Of a stretch of 64,000 nucleotides of DNA, positions 9,088-20,228 are shown piece after piece; the first letter of the stretch is position 1, and each line of letters starts with the position of its first letter. Source of the stretch: Microthrixaceae bacterium (GTDB lineage: Bacteria; Actinomycetota; Acidimicrobiia; Acidimicrobiales; Poriferisodalaceae); NCBI GenBank assembly GCA_011523825.1, contig WTFX01000029.1, positions 1 through 64,000 on the forward strand, given 5' to 3'. The translations under genes and the position numbers were made by a program. The notes below the pieces were generated by a model. It was not told the DNA's origin, did no database searches, and was given only the letters and a program-made list of their open reading frames with translations.

Positions 9088-10353
9088 TCACCCCTTGCCG
9101 GCGAGCACGCTCGCGAAGATGGCAAGCCCCTCGTCGATCTGCTCGCTGGACACGACGAGCGGCGGCGCGAAACGCACGGCCGTCGGCGTGATCCCGTTGA
9201 TCACGAGGCCAGCCTCCAAGCACGCGGCAGCAATCTCGGGACCGCTGCGACCGGCAGCGTCGGTGTCGATTTCGGCCGCGATGAGCAGGCCAAGCCCGCG
9301 AGTGTCGATGACGCTGGGAACGCCCATGAGCTTGCCGGCCAGCTCTTCGCCACGGGCGGAAGCCACCGCAGGCGCATCGATTGCCTCCATAGTGCGCAGC
9401 ACGGCACGCGCTGCGCTCGCAGCCAGCGGCTGCCCGCCGAAGGTCGTCGCGTGATCGCCCGGCTGGAACGCGGCGGCGACCTCCCGGCGCGCCCAGACCG
9501 CACCGATCGGCACCCCGTTGCCCAGCGCCTTGGCCATGGTCACGATGTCGGGTCGAGCAGCGCCGGTCGGTCCTCCGGCCGGGTCGAAGTGGTGATGCCA
9601 CCCAAACCACTCGCCTGTGCGCGCCAAGCCGGTTTGCACCTCGTCGACGATGAATGCCATGCCGCGCTCGTCGCAGATCTCACGGACGCGGTGCAGGTAG
9701 GCGCTGTCGGCGACGTTCACGCCGCCCTCGCCTTGGACAACCTCGAGCAGCACCGCACAGCAGCTGGGGTCGAGCGCTGCCTCCAAGGCGTCCGCGTCGT
9801 TGTAGGGCACGTGCCGAAAGCCATCGGGCAGCGGCTGGAACGTTTCGTGCTTCTCTGGCTGTCCGGTGGCGTGCAGGGTCGCCAGCGTGCGCCCGTGGAA
9901 CGACCGCAGCGCACTGACCACGACGTAGCGGCCGCGGCCGCCGTACTTGCGCGCCAGCTTGATCGCCCCCTCAAGCGACTCGGCACCGCTGTTGCAGAAG
10001 AACACCTGCCCGCCGCCGCCCTGCAACCGGTCGATGGTCTGGGCAACCTCGACCTGCGGCTCGGTGCCGAAGAGATTCGACACGTGCAGCAGCGTGCGCG
10101 CCTGCTCGTTGAGCGCATCGGCGACTGCCGGGTGTGAGTGGCCGAGCGACGTCACCGCCAGCCCTGCCAGGAAATCCAGGTAGCGCTTGCCGTCGCGGTC
10201 GTAGAGCTCGCAGCCGCTGCCTCGCACGAACTGGACCGGCGGCGGCCCGTAGGTCGGCATGAGCGGGCAGTGCTCCAGCCCTGCGGCCCCCATGGCGGCA
10301 GCATGGGGCGAGAGCCCGTTGCCGGCACTGGTCGCTGTGGTTGTCTGTGTCAT
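9088..10353 (-). CDS. argD: Acetylornithine aminotransferase
   Basis: A 421-residue PLP-dependent class III aminotransferase that converts N-acetylglutamate semialdehyde to N-acetylornithine. The cofactor-binding elements CNSGAES, VDEVQTGLARTG and the PLP lysine in MAKALGNG are all visible in order. The start is the ATG at 10353 preceded by a purine-rich GAGAGCGAG; a GTG at 10386 in the same frame is the alternative. It lies between argB and argF in the operon. Confidence 0.95.
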   Translation of the reverse strand: MTQTTTATSAGNGLSPHAAAMGAAGLEHCPLMPTYGPPPVQFVRGSGCELYDRDGKRYLDFLAGLAVTSLGHSHPAVADALNEQARTLLHVSNLFGTEPQVEVAQTIDRLQGGGGQVFFCNSGAESLEGAIKLARKYGGRGRYVVVSALRSFHGRTLATLHATGQPEKHETFQPLPDGFRHVPYNDADALEAALDPSCCAVLLEVVQGEGGVNVADSAYLHRVREICDERGMAFIVDEVQTGLARTGEWFGWHHHFDPAGGPTGAARPDIVTMAKALGNGVPIGAVWARREVAAAFQPGDHATTFGGQPLAASAARAVLRTMEAIDAPAVASARGEELAGKLMGVPSVIDTRGLGLLIAAEIDTDAAGRSGPEIAAACLEAGLVINGITPTAVRFAPPLVVSSEQIDEGLAIFASVLAGKG

Positions 10354-10415
10354 GGGATCGTGGCTCGCTCTCGGTTCCTCGAGCACCCAGCAGTCCGGGT
10401 TCTCTGTGATCTGGG

Positions 10416-11381
10416 CTAGTGGCTGGCTTGCAAGGCTGTCGGCCGATCACGGGTGATCATCGTGCCGACACCGGCATCGGTGAACAGCTCGACGAGCACA
10501 ACGTGCGGAACGCGGCCGTCGAGCAGATGCGCGCTGTTCACGCCGTTGCTCACTGCGCTGATGCAGGCTTCGATCTTGGGGATCATCCCGCCGACGATCC
10601 TGCCGCTGGCCAGCCGGGCAGCAAGCGAATCGGCCGTCGTCCGCCGCACGAGCGACTCCGGGTCGTCGACATCATCGAGCAGACCCGCGACATCGGTGAG
10701 GTACACGACCTTCTCGGCTTCGAGAGCCGCGGCCACTGCGCCGGCCACCGTGTCCGCGTTGATGTTGTACGCCTGCCCTTTGGCGTCAGCGCCGATCGTG
10801 GAGATCACCGGGATCAGCCCCTCGGCAAGCAGGCGTTCCAGCAGGTCGGTGTTCACATCGGTGACCTCGCCCACGAATCCCAGATCGGGGTTCCGGGCGG
10901 TGGCGGTGATGACCCGGCCGTCTTCGCCTGAGATGCCCACGGCCAGCGGTCCGTGGACGTTGATTGCACCGACGATGTCGCGGTTGACCTTGCCGACCAG
11001 CACCATGCGTGCAATGTCCAGCGTCTCTGCGTCAGTGACCCTCAGCCCGTCGCGGAACTCCGAGGTCTTGCCGAGGCGCGCCATGAGATCGCCGATCTGC
11101 GGTCCGCCGCCGTGAACGACGACCGGCGCCAGGCCGATCTGACGCAGCAGCACCATGTCGGCGGCAAAGCCGTCGGTCAGCGCCGTGTCAACCATCGCAT
11201 TGCCGCCGAACTTGACCACTACGACCTTGCCGCGCCACCGGCTGATGTACGGCAGCATCTCGACAAGCAGCTCAGCACGCTCGACCTGCTGGGCGTGAAC
11301 GCCGCCGGGCGACTGTGCCTGATCGGGATGATCGCCGCGGGCGACCTGTGCCTGATCGGGATGATCGCCGCGGGCGATCAT
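10416..11381 (-). CDS. argB: Acetylglutamate kinase
   Basis: A 321-residue kinase that phosphorylates N-acetylglutamate. The N-terminal VVVKFGGNAM, the VVHGGGPQI motif and the GGMIPK motif near the C-terminus identify it. The ATG at 11381 overlaps the argC stop (ATGA), so the start is well fixed. It forces an N-terminal extension of about 25 residues consisting of an almost perfect duplicated 11-residue unit (ARGDHPDQAQ), encoded by a 33-bp tandem repeat. The conserved kinase begins near residue 35. Confidence 0.96.
   Translation of the reverse strand: MIARGDHPDQAQVARGDHPDQAQSPGGVHAQQVERAELLVEMLPYISRWRGKVVVVKFGGNAMVDTALTDGFAADMVLLRQIGLAPVVVHGGGPQIGDLMARLGKTSEFRDGLRVTDAETLDIARMVLVGKVNRDIVGAINVHGPLAVGISGEDGRVITATARNPDLGFVGEVTDVNTDLLERLLAEGLIPVISTIGADAKGQAYNINADTVAGAVAAALEAEKVVYLTDVAGLLDDVDDPESLVRRTTADSLAARLASGRIVGGMIPKIEACISAVSNGVNSAHLLDGRVPHVVLVELFTDAGVGTMITRDRPTALQASH
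11307..11381. repeat. 33-bp tandem repeat at the argB start
   Basis: The unit at 11321-11353 is repeated from 11354, with a partial copy before it (11307-11320). The repeat includes the argB start codon region and is translated in frame as ARGDHPDQAQ units. Each unit holds a short dyad (TCGCC-GCG-GGCGA). It appears to be a lineage-specific expansion of the 5' coding end, since argB homologues normally start close to the kinase core. Confidence 0.8.
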
Positions 11382-12493
11382 GGCATCAACCCTGTCGTCG
11401 GCAGGCCTGCGGTCTCAGGGAGTCCGAGTGCGATGTTGGCGCACTGCACCGCCCCGCCGGACGCACCCTTGACCAGGTTGTCAATCGCACTGAGCACCAC
11501 CAGCCAGCCAGTGCGGGGATCCACCCTGGCGCTCAGATGGCAGGTATTGGCGCCGAGCGTCGCCTTGGTGTGGGGGGCGTCGCGATGCACCACGATGAAC
11601 GGCTCGTCCGCGTAGAAATCTGCCAGCACGCCGAGGGCGTCATCGGTGGTCAAGCCCCCCATCGAATCCGGCAGCGGTCTGGCGTAGCAGGTTGCCAGAA
11701 TGCCGCGCACCATCGGCGCCAGGTGAGGCGTGAACAGCACCTGGCATCCGGTCGCCTGCTCGATCTCGGGCGTGTGGCGGTGGTCCAGCAAGCCGTAGGC
11801 CACGAAGTCTTCGTCGACCGCCGAGAACGTCGTGTTGGGCTTGGGCGCCCGGCCCGCGCCGCTGACTCCCGATGCGGCATCGATCACGACCCCGCTCGTC
11901 GAGATGTGGCCGCCGCGGGCGAACGGCGCCAGCGCCAGCGCAGCGGCCGTCGGGTAGCAACCGGGCACGGCGACGCCCGCAGCGCCGAACAGCGCCTCAC
12001 GGCCGAGCTCGGGGAGCCCGTAGGGCAATTCGCCCAACAGCTCCGGCATCGGATGCGCTGCGCCGTACCACTGCGGGTACAGCGTCGGGTCGGTCAGACG
12101 GAAATCCGACCCCAAGTCGACCACGCAGCCGACGCGTTTGTACAGGTCGGCAACGACGGGCGCGCTGGCCATGTGCGGCAGGCCCAAGAACACCACGTCG
12201 AGTCCGACGAAGATCTCCGGGTCGTATGCGCAGTAGCGAAGATCGCCGAAGTCAGCCGCCAAGCTGGGGTACAGGTCGCGGACCGCAGCACCGGCCTGCG
12301 TGTCGCCGGTGACAGCGACCACGTCGAACGACGGGTGCGCCGCCGCAAGTCGCAGCAGCTCCGCGCCGGTGTAGCCGGACGCGCCCACGATGCCGACGCG
12401 CACTGGCGAGAGCGGCCCTGTGTCCATGCGTACCGGTGAGGCCGGTCCTGTGTCCATGCGCACCGGCGAAGCCGGTGCGGAGTCTGTGTTCAC
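11378..12493 (-). CDS. argC: N-acetyl-gamma-glutamyl-phosphate reductase
   Basis: A NADPH-dependent dehydrogenase that reduces N-acetylglutamyl phosphate. The core starts at [17 protein letters not shown]. The catalytic cysteine is in the PGCYPTA motif, and HRHTPEIEQ follows. The start is uncertain. A GTG at 12493 has an AGG-type ribosome site 9 nt upstream and gives 371 residues with a repeat-encoded N-terminal extension. A GTG at 12403 right before the core has no visible ribosome site. It is the first gene of the arginine operon, divergent from gltB. Confidence 0.95.
   Translation of the reverse strand: MNTDSAPASPVRMDTGPASPVRMDTGPLSPVRVGIVGASGYTGAELLRLAAAHPSFDVVAVTGDTQAGAAVRDLYPSLAADFGDLRYCAYDPEIFVGLDVVFLGLPHMASAPVVADLYKRVGCVVDLGSDFRLTDPTLYPQWYGAAHPMPELLGELPYGLPELGREALFGAAGVAVPGCYPTAAALALAPFARGGHISTSGVVIDAASGVSGAGRAPKPNTTFSAVDEDFVAYGLLDHRHTPEIEQATGCQVLFTPHLAPMVRGILATCYARPLPDSMGGLTTDDALGVLADFYADEPFIVVHRDAPHTKATLGANTCHLSARVDPRTGWLVVLSAIDNLVKGASGGAVQCANIALGLPETAGLPTTGLMP
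12401..12490. repeat. 30-bp tandem hairpin repeat at the argC 5' end
   Basis: Three successive 30-bp units (12401-12430, 12431-12460, 12461-12490) share the CCGG(C/T)GA...CCGGT core. The third contains a perfect 6-bp stem with 5-nt loop (CACCGG-CGAAG-CCGGTG). If argC starts at 12493 the units are translated as [14 protein letters not shown] repeats; otherwise they lie in the leader. Confidence 0.75.
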
Positions 12494-12558
12494 GGCGGCG
12501 TGCCTATCTCTCAGATCAGTGCTCACTCTACCACGTGCACGGTCCCGATATGCATCAA

Positions 12559-12576
12559 TTTGCAAATTTATTCATC
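12559..12576. promoter_or_regulatory. Candidate ARG box (ArgR operator) between argC and gltB
   Basis: The 18-bp sequence TTTGCAAATTTATTCATC fits the ARG box consensus WNTGAATWWWWATTCANW at 15 of 18 positions. It lies in the only AT-rich patch of the divergent argC-gltB region. A -10-like TAGAGT for argC is at 12530-12525 on the minus strand, placing the box around the upstream promoter edge. An overlapping partial match continues towards 12550. argR is in the controlled operon. Binding is inferred only. Confidence 0.55.
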
Positions 12577-12720
12577 AGCCGCGGCCGCCATCGTGCACTG
12601 CATCGGTACACTGCTCGTTCCCAGGGCCAACGACGTCCCTGCCGACGAGTTCCGACACCGGAACTCGCCTCGAATGCGCACCGGCCACGCCGGCGCCGAC
12701 AGCTCACTGGGACGTCGCCG

Positions 12721-15700
12721 ATGCCCACTCATGACACTGCGGCCGCGCCAGGCGCCCACGATCGTCCAGCCGTGCGTACTGGCCCCCACGCCGGGCCGCC
12801 TGTTGCACAGGGCCTCTACGACCCTGCATTCGAGCACGACGCGTGCGGTGTGGGCTTTGTGGCTGACATGTCCGGAGTGCCGAGGCGTGCGGTCGTCGAT
12901 CAAGCGCTGCAGTGCCTCGTCAACCTCGACCATCGCAGCGCGACGGGTGCCGAGGCCAACGTCGGTGACGGCATCGGCATCACCATCGGGGTGCCTGACC
13001 GGTTCCTTCGCGAGGTGTGCGACTTCGAGCTTCCGCCAGCCGGTCGCTATGCGGTCGGCACGGCATTCCTGCCCCGCGCCGATCCCGACACTGCCGCTGC
13101 GTCGATCGAGTCGATCATGGTCGACGAGGGGCTCGAGGTGCTCGGCTGGCGAGACGTCCCCACCGATCCCTCGTTGCTGGGCAAGTTCGCGACCGACCCC
13201 ATGCCGGTGTTCCGGATGCTGTTCGTGGCCGCGCCGTCCGCCGAGGGCATCGAGGGGCTGGCGCTCGAACGACGGGTGTACGTCGCCCGCAAGCGCACCG
13301 AGCACGAGATCGATCCCGCGCCCTACTTCCCGTCGCTGTCGTGCCGCACGCTGATCTACAAGGGGATGCTGACCTGCAGCCAGTTCGCGGAGTTCTATCC
13401 CGACCTGGTGGATCCCCGCATGGAGTCGGCGCTCGCCCTGCTGCACTCGCGCTTCAGCACGAACACGTTCCCCTCCTGGCCGCTCGCACACCCGTATCGC
13501 ATGCTCGCCCACAACGGCGAGATCAACACCGTCATGGGCAACCGCAACTGGATGCGTGCGCGCGAAGGCACGCTATGGAGCCCCTTGTTCACCGACGCTG
13601 ATGGGCGGAACCAGCTAGAGCGCACCTATCCGGTGTGCACGCCGGGCGCCTCGGACACCGCCAGCTTTGATGAGGTTCTCGAACTGCTCCATCTCGGCGG
13701 GCGGAGCCTCCCCCATGCCGTGCTGATGATGATCCCCGAGGCATGGGAGAACCATGCCCGCATGCCCCAGGACAAGCACGACTTCTACGAGTTCCATGCC
13801 TCGTTGATGGAACCGTGGGACGGCCCGGCCAGCATCGCCTTCACCGACGGCACCGTCGTGGGCGCAGTGCTCGACCGCAACGGCCTTCGGCCGTCCCGTT
13901 ACTGGGTCACCGCCGACGGTCTGGTCGTGATGGCGTCCGAGGTCGGCGTGGCGGATATCGACCAAAGCCGCATCATCCGTAAGGGTCGCCTGCAGCCGGG
14001 TCGCATGTTCCTGGTCGACACCTCGCAGGGCCGCATCGTGGGCGACGACGAGATCAAGCATGACCTCGTGAGCTCGGAACCGTATGGGGATTGGCTCGCC
14101 GATGGGCTTGCACACCTGGAGGACCTGCCGCCGCGCTTCAGCCTGACGCCTCAGCACTCCTCGGTGACGCTGCGCCAGCGCACCTTCGGCTACACCACCG
14201 AAGAACTTCGGATTCTGGTGGCGCCTATGGCCCGCACCGGCATCGAGCCGATCGGGTCGATGGGCACCGACACGCCGATCGCCGTGCTCTCGAAGCGGCC
14301 GAGGCTGCTGTTCGACTACTTCAGCCAGCTGTTCGCGCAGGTCACCAATCCGCCGCTGGATGCGATCCGTGAGGAATTGGTGACATCCACCAAGGCCAAG
14401 ATCGGCCCGGAAGGCAACCTGCTGGAGCCCGGCCCGGACTCCTGCCGCCAGATCGTGCTGCCCTACCCGATCCTGTCGAATGAAGATCTCGCCAAGATCG
14501 CCTACATCGACGAGGACCTGCGGACCGACGCGGTCTCGGAGAGCCCGCAGCACTACCGGCCATTCGCAGTCGACGGCCTGTACCCGGTCGCAGACGGCGG
14601 TGCAGGCATGGAGCGGGCAATCGCCGAGGTGTGCGAGCAGGTCGACGAGGCCATCGCCGGCGGTTCCCGGATCATCATCCTGTCGGACCGCTACAGCGAC
14701 GAGCGGCACGCGCCGATTCCCTCGCTGCTGCTGACCGGTGCCGTGCATCACCACCTGGTACGCAACAAGACCCGGACGATGGTGGGCCTGGTGACCGAGT
14801 GCGGCGACGCACGCGAGGTGCACCACATGGCCTTGCTGCTGGGCTACGGGGCGAGCGCTGTCAACCCGTACCTGGCCTTCGAGTCGATCGATGACATGGT
14901 GCGCAGTGGTGTCATCACCGAAGTCGACGAGCGCACTGCAAAGCGCAACTACATCAAGGCGTGCACCAAGGGCGTGCTCAAGGTGATGTCCAAGATGGGC
15001 ATCTCGACCGTGGCCAGCTACACCGGAGCGCAGGTGTTCGAGGCAGTGGGCCTCGGGGCGGACCTCATCGATCGCTACTTCAGCGGGACGACGTCGAAGC
15101 TCGGCGGGGTAGGTCTCGACGTGCTCGCTGCCGAGGTTGCCGAGCGCCACCGGTTCGCCTACCTCGACAATCCCACCGAGGCCGCGCACCGCGATCTGTG
15201 GGCGGGCGGCGAGTACCAGTGGCGGCGCGAGGGCGAGTATCACCTGTTCAACCCCGAGACCGTCTACAAGCTGCAGCACTCCACGCGCGCCGGCCGCTAT
15301 GAGATCTTCAAGGAGTACACGCAGCTGGTGGACGACCAGTCCACCGAGCTGGCGACACTGCGGGGGCTGTTCGAGCTCCATCCGGCGCCCGGCGGACCGA
15401 TCCCGATCGATGAGGTCGAACCGGTTGCCGAGATCGTGAAGCGATTCTCCACCGGAGCGATGAGCTACGGCTCGATCTCCGCCGAGGCACACGAGACGCT
15501 GGCGATCGCGATGAATCGCATCGGGGGCAAGTCCAACACCGGCGAGGGCGGCGAGGACCCGGAGCGCTATGTGCCGGACCCCAACGGAGACCTGCGGCGC
15601 TCTGCCATCAAGCAGGTGGCCTCAGGGCGCTTCGGTGTGACCTCGGAGTACCTCACCAACGCCGACGACTTGCAGATCAAGATGGCCCAGGGCGCCAAGC

Positions 15701-17370
15701 CCGGCGAGGGCGGGCAGCTGCCGGGGCCCAAGGTCTGGCCGTGGATCGCAAAGACCCGCCACTCGACGCCCGGTGTCGGGCTCATCAGTCCACCGCCGCA
15801 CCACGACATCTATTCGATCGAGGATCTCAAGCAGCTCATTCACGATCTCAAGAACTCCAACCCCGCCGCGCGCGTCCACGTCAAGCTGGTGGCCGAGGTG
15901 GGCGTGGGCACCGTGGCCGCAGGCGTGTCGAAGGCGAAGGCCGATGTGGTGCTGATCTCCGGCCACGACGGCGGCACGGGGGCATCGCCGCTGACGTCGC
16001 TGAAGCATGCAGGTGCGCCGTGGGAGCTCGGCCTCGCCGAGACCCAGCAGACGCTGCTGCTGAACGGGCTGCGTGACCGCATCGTGGTGCAGACCGACGG
16101 GCAGTTGAAGACCGGCCGCGACGTGATCGTGGCAGCCCTGCTGGGCGCCGAGGAGTACGGCTTCGCCACCGCGCCGCTGGTGGTCTCGGGCTGCATCATG
16201 ATGCGCGTCTGCCATCTCGACACCTGCCCCGTGGGCGTCGCCACCCAGAACCGCGAGCTGCGCAAGCGTTTCGGCGGTCGGCCCGAGTTCGTCGTGAACT
16301 ACTTCGAGTACATCGCCCAGGAGGTCCGCGAGTATCTGGCGATGCTGGGCTTCCGATCGCTGCCGGAGGCCATCGGGCGGGTGGACCGGCTCGACACGAC
16401 CGCTGCGGTTGCCCACTGGAAGGCGCACGGGCTGAACCTGTCGCCGATCCTGGCGGAGCCCGAGACGCCATGGCCGCAGGATCGCTACTGCTCCCAGAGC
16501 CAGGACCACGGCTTGGAGCGGGCCCTCGATCAGCAGCTCATCGAATTGGCGGCGCCGGCAGTCGAGCGCTGCGAACCGGTGCGGGCCGAGCTGCCGATCA
16601 GCAACGTGAACCGGACCGTCGGCACCATGCTCGGCCACCGCATCACCGCCGCCCACGGCGGCGATGGCCTGCCCGACGACACGGTCGATCTCACGTTCAA
16701 CGGTTCGGCGGGGCAGAGCTTCGGCGCATTCGTGCCGCGTGGGCTGACGATGCGCCTGCGCGGCGACGCCAACGACTACCTCGGCAAGGGGCTGTCGGGC
16801 GGTCGCCTGGTGGTACGGCCGCCGAGTGACACACACCCGGATTTCGTGGCCGAGGACAACATCATCGCCGGCAACGTCATCCTGTACGGCGCAACCGGAG
16901 GTGAGGCGTACATCCGCGGAACCGTCGGCGAACGCTTCTGCGTGCGCAACTCCGGAGCGACCGCCGTCGTCGAGGGCGTGGGCGACCACGCATGTGAGTA
17001 CATGACGGGCGGCATGGTGGTGGTGCTCGGCGCCGTCGGCCGCAACTTCGGCGCGGGCATGTCAGGCGGGGTGGCATTCGTGTACGACCCCGACGACATC
17101 TTCTGGCGGAATCTGAATGCCGAGATGGTCGACCTCGAACCCCAGCTCGACGACGCCGACGCGGAGACAGTCCGCACGGTGCTGCGCCAGCACCTCGCCG
17201 AGACCGATTCGGCTCCGGCCCAACGCATCTTGGGTCGCTGGCACAGCGAGGTGCGCAGCTTCCGCAAGGTGATGCCGAAGGACTACCGGCGCGTGCTCGA
17301 AGCGCGGGCAGCAGCGGCCGAGCTCGGCCAAGACCCCGACGAGGCAGTCATGGCGGCCGCGCATGGCTAG
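12721..17370 (+). CDS. gltB: Glutamate synthase (NADPH), large subunit
   Basis: A 1549-residue enzyme that transfers the amide of glutamine to 2-oxoglutarate. The N-terminal nucleophile is Cys42 in HDACGVGF, so a propeptide of about 41 residues must be removed. After the class II amidotransferase domain come the central domain, then the FMN/2-oxoglutarate synthase domain. The [3Fe-4S] cysteines are in the [15 protein letters not shown] region. A C-terminal GXGXG beta-helix follows ([10 protein letters not shown]...GGMVVVLG). The ATG at 12721 gives the usual length; a reading from further upstream adds an unconserved stretch. gltD follows 14 nt later. Confidence 0.97.
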   Translation: MPTHDTAAAPGAHDRPAVRTGPHAGPPVAQGLYDPAFEHDACGVGFVADMSGVPRRAVVDQALQCLVNLDHRSATGAEANVGDGIGITIGVPDRFLREVCDFELPPAGRYAVGTAFLPRADPDTAAASIESIMVDEGLEVLGWRDVPTDPSLLGKFATDPMPVFRMLFVAAPSAEGIEGLALERRVYVARKRTEHEIDPAPYFPSLSCRTLIYKGMLTCSQFAEFYPDLVDPRMESALALLHSRFSTNTFPSWPLAHPYRMLAHNGEINTVMGNRNWMRAREGTLWSPLFTDADGRNQLERTYPVCTPGASDTASFDEVLELLHLGGRSLPHAVLMMIPEAWENHARMPQDKHDFYEFHASLMEPWDGPASIAFTDGTVVGAVLDRNGLRPSRYWVTADGLVVMASEVGVADIDQSRIIRKGRLQPGRMFLVDTSQGRIVGDDEIKHDLVSSEPYGDWLADGLAHLEDLPPRFSLTPQHSSVTLRQRTFGYTTEELRILVAPMARTGIEPIGSMGTDTPIAVLSKRPRLLFDYFSQLFAQVTNPPLDAIREELVTSTKAKIGPEGNLLEPGPDSCRQIVLPYPILSNEDLAKIAYIDEDLRTDAVSESPQHYRPFAVDGLYPVADGGAGMERAIAEVCEQVDEAIAGGSRIIILSDRYSDERHAPIPSLLLTGAVHHHLVRNKTRTMVGLVTECGDAREVHHMALLLGYGASAVNPYLAFESIDDMVRSGVITEVDERTAKRNYIKACTKGVLKVMSKMGISTVASYTGAQVFEAVGLGADLIDRYFSGTTSKLGGVGLDVLAAEVAERHRFAYLDNPTEAAHRDLWAGGEYQWRREGEYHLFNPETVYKLQHSTRAGRYEIFKEYTQLVDDQSTELATLRGLFELHPAPGGPIPIDEVEPVAEIVKRFSTGAMSYGSISAEAHETLAIAMNRIGGKSNTGEGGEDPERYVPDPNGDLRRSAIKQVASGRFGVTSEYLTNADDLQIKMAQGAKPGEGGQLPGPKVWPWIAKTRHSTPGVGLISPPPHHDIYSIEDLKQLIHDLKNSNPAARVHVKLVAEVGVGTVAAGVSKAKADVVLISGHDGGTGASPLTSLKHAGAPWELGLAETQQTLLLNGLRDRIVVQTDGQLKTGRDVIVAALLGAEEYGFATAPLVVSGCIMMRVCHLDTCPVGVATQNRELRKRFGGRPEFVVNYFEYIAQEVREYLAMLGFRSLPEAIGRVDRLDTTAAVAHWKAHGLNLSPILAEPETPWPQDRYCSQSQDHGLERALDQQLIELAAPAVERCEPVRAELPISNVNRTVGTMLGHRITAAHGGDGLPDDTVDLTFNGSAGQSFGAFVPRGLTMRLRGDANDYLGKGLSGGRLVVRPPSDTHPDFVAEDNIIAGNVILYGATGGEAYIRGTVGERFCVRNSGATAVVEGVGDHACEYMTGGMVVVLGAVGRNFGAGMSGGVAFVYDPDDIFWRNLNAEMVDLEPQLDDADAETVRTVLRQHLAETDSAPAQRILGRWHSEVRSFRKVMPKDYRRVLEARAAAAELGQDPDEAVMAAAHG

Positions 17371-17384
17371 GGGTGGGGCTGGCA

Positions 17385-18842
<1,458 letters not shown>

Positions 18843-18860
18843 GCGACGGAGGAGATGGCG

Positions 18861-20222
18861 GTGAGCACGAGCCCGTACCCGGTGAACGGCGAGCGCCTGT
18901 GGGAGACGCTCCATGCTCTGGCCGAGATCGGCGCAACGTCCGCCGGCGGTGTCGCCCGGGTGGCGCTGACCGACGAGGACCGGGCGGGGCGCGACCAGTT
19001 CGTGGCGTGGGTGCAGGAGCTGGGCTGCACCGTCCACGTCGACCAGATGGGCAATCTGTTCGCACGTCGTGAGGGCAGCGATTCGCAGCGGGCGCCGGTG
19101 GTGGTCGGCAGCCATCTCGACAGCCAGCCCACGGGGGGGAAGTACGACGGGGCCTACGGCGTGATGGTGGGCCTCGAGGTGCTGCGGGTACTCCACGACC
19201 ATGACATCAGCACTGCGGCATCGATCGAGGTCGTGTCGTGGACCAATGAGGAGGGAGCGCGCTTCCCGCCGGCGATGATCGGTTCCGGCGTCTTTGCCGG
19301 CGCGTTCAGCCTGGACGAAGGGCTTGCGGCACCAGGGGTGGACGGCACCACGCTCGGCGGCGAGCTGGCGCGCATCGGCTATGCGGGCGACGAGCCGTGC
19401 GGCGCTCCTGACGGAGCGGGCCGCCGGTCGATCGGGCACTACATCGAGCCCCATATCGAGCAGGGCCCGATCCTGGAGGCCGCGGACGTGACGCTCGGCA
19501 CGGTCACCGGGGTCCAGGGCATTCGCTGGTACGACGTGGTGATCGACGGGCAGTCGGCACACGCTGGCAGTACGCCGATGGAACACCGCGCCGATGCGAT
19601 GGTGGCGGCCGCACGGCTGGTGTGCGAGGCCGACGAGATCGCGGCTCGCCGCGCACCGGAGGGTCGCGCCACCGTTGGCACGCTCACGGTCGGCACCGGT
19701 TCGCGCAACACGGTGGCTGGTTCGGTATCGCTGACCGTTGATTTGCGCCATCCGGATGCCGCAGAGCTGGAAGCCATGCACGACGAGCTGCTGGCGTTCG
19801 CCGAGAGTCCCGCATTCGGCCCGCAGCCCAGCGCCGCATCGAGCGGCGTCAACCAACCCAGCGCCGCATCGAGCGGCGTCAACCAACCCAGCGGCGCATC
19901 GAGCGGCGTCAGCCAGCCCAGCGGCCGTTCGCTCCCACGCCCGCAGATCACACCGATCTGGTACTCGCCGCCGATCGTGTTCGATCCCGCCGTAGTCGAT
20001 GCGGTGCGGGAAGGTGCCGTTGCGGCGGGCTTCGAGCCGGTCGACATCACCTCGGGAGCCGGCCACGACGCTTGCTACATATCCACGGTTGCGCCTGCCG
20101 GGATGCTGTTCATTCCGTGCGCCGACGGCCTGTCGCACAACGAAGCCGAATCGATCCTCCCTGAGCACGCAACAGCGGGTGCCCAGGCGACGTTGAACGC
20201 AGTGCTCTTGCTGGCGGGCTGA
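18861..20222 (+). CDS. M20-family Zn amidohydrolase (allantoate / N-carbamoyl amino acid type)
   Basis: A 453-residue hydrolase of the HyuC/AllC branch of M20. Metal ligands are visible in GSHLDSQ, the Asp of GKYDGAYG, the Glu pair of WTNEEGARF, the EPHIEQGP motif and the C-terminal SHNEAE. It should cleave ureido or carbamoyl groups with ammonia release, which fits its place just after gltBD, but the substrate is not determined. A 30-residue repeat insert (PSAASSGVNQ x3) sits at about residues 324-354 in the catalytic domain. The start GTG at 18861 has GGAGGAG 6 nt upstream; an ATG at 18855 abuts the same site. Confidence 0.88.
   Translation: MSTSPYPVNGERLWETLHALAEIGATSAGGVARVALTDEDRAGRDQFVAWVQELGCTVHVDQMGNLFARREGSDSQRAPVVVGSHLDSQPTGGKYDGAYGVMVGLEVLRVLHDHDISTAASIEVVSWTNEEGARFPPAMIGSGVFAGAFSLDEGLAAPGVDGTTLGGELARIGYAGDEPCGAPDGAGRRSIGHYIEPHIEQGPILEAADVTLGTVTGVQGIRWYDVVIDGQSAHAGSTPMEHRADAMVAAARLVCEADEIAARRAPEGRATVGTLTVGTGSRNTVAGSVSLTVDLRHPDAAELEAMHDELLAFAESPAFGPQPSAASSGVNQPSAASSGVNQPSGASSGVSQPSGRSLPRPQITPIWYSPPIVFDPAVVDAVREGAVAAGFEPVDITSGAGHDACYISTVAPAGMLFIPCADGLSHNEAESILPEHATAGAQATLNAVLLLAG
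19831..19920. repeat. In-frame 30-bp x3 tandem hairpin repeat inside the M20 hydrolase gene
   Basis: Units at 19831-19860 and 19861-19890 are identical and 19891-19920 is a diverged copy. Each of the first two forms a 6-bp stem with a 5-nt loop (CGCCGC-ATCGA-GCGGCG). The length of 30 bp keeps the frame and inserts three decapeptides of the PSAASSGVNQ type, probably as a surface loop. Confidence 0.85.
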
Positions 20223-20228
20223 CGCCGC

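Noticed and set aside
12436..12720. Upstream extension of gltB by 95 codons
   Set aside because: It would overlap the argC 5' end and the candidate ARG box, and the ATG at 12721 already gives a normal propeptide of 41 residues before Cys42.
13615..15492. Long open frame (625 codons) antisense to gltB
   Set aside because: High-GC coding sequence creates long antisense frames. gltB on the plus strand has all family motifs, while this frame has low-complexity composition and no recognisable domain.
19831..19920. CRISPR-like array
   Set aside because: The units are directly adjacent without spacers, number only three and are translated in frame. The same holds for the other tandem repeats.
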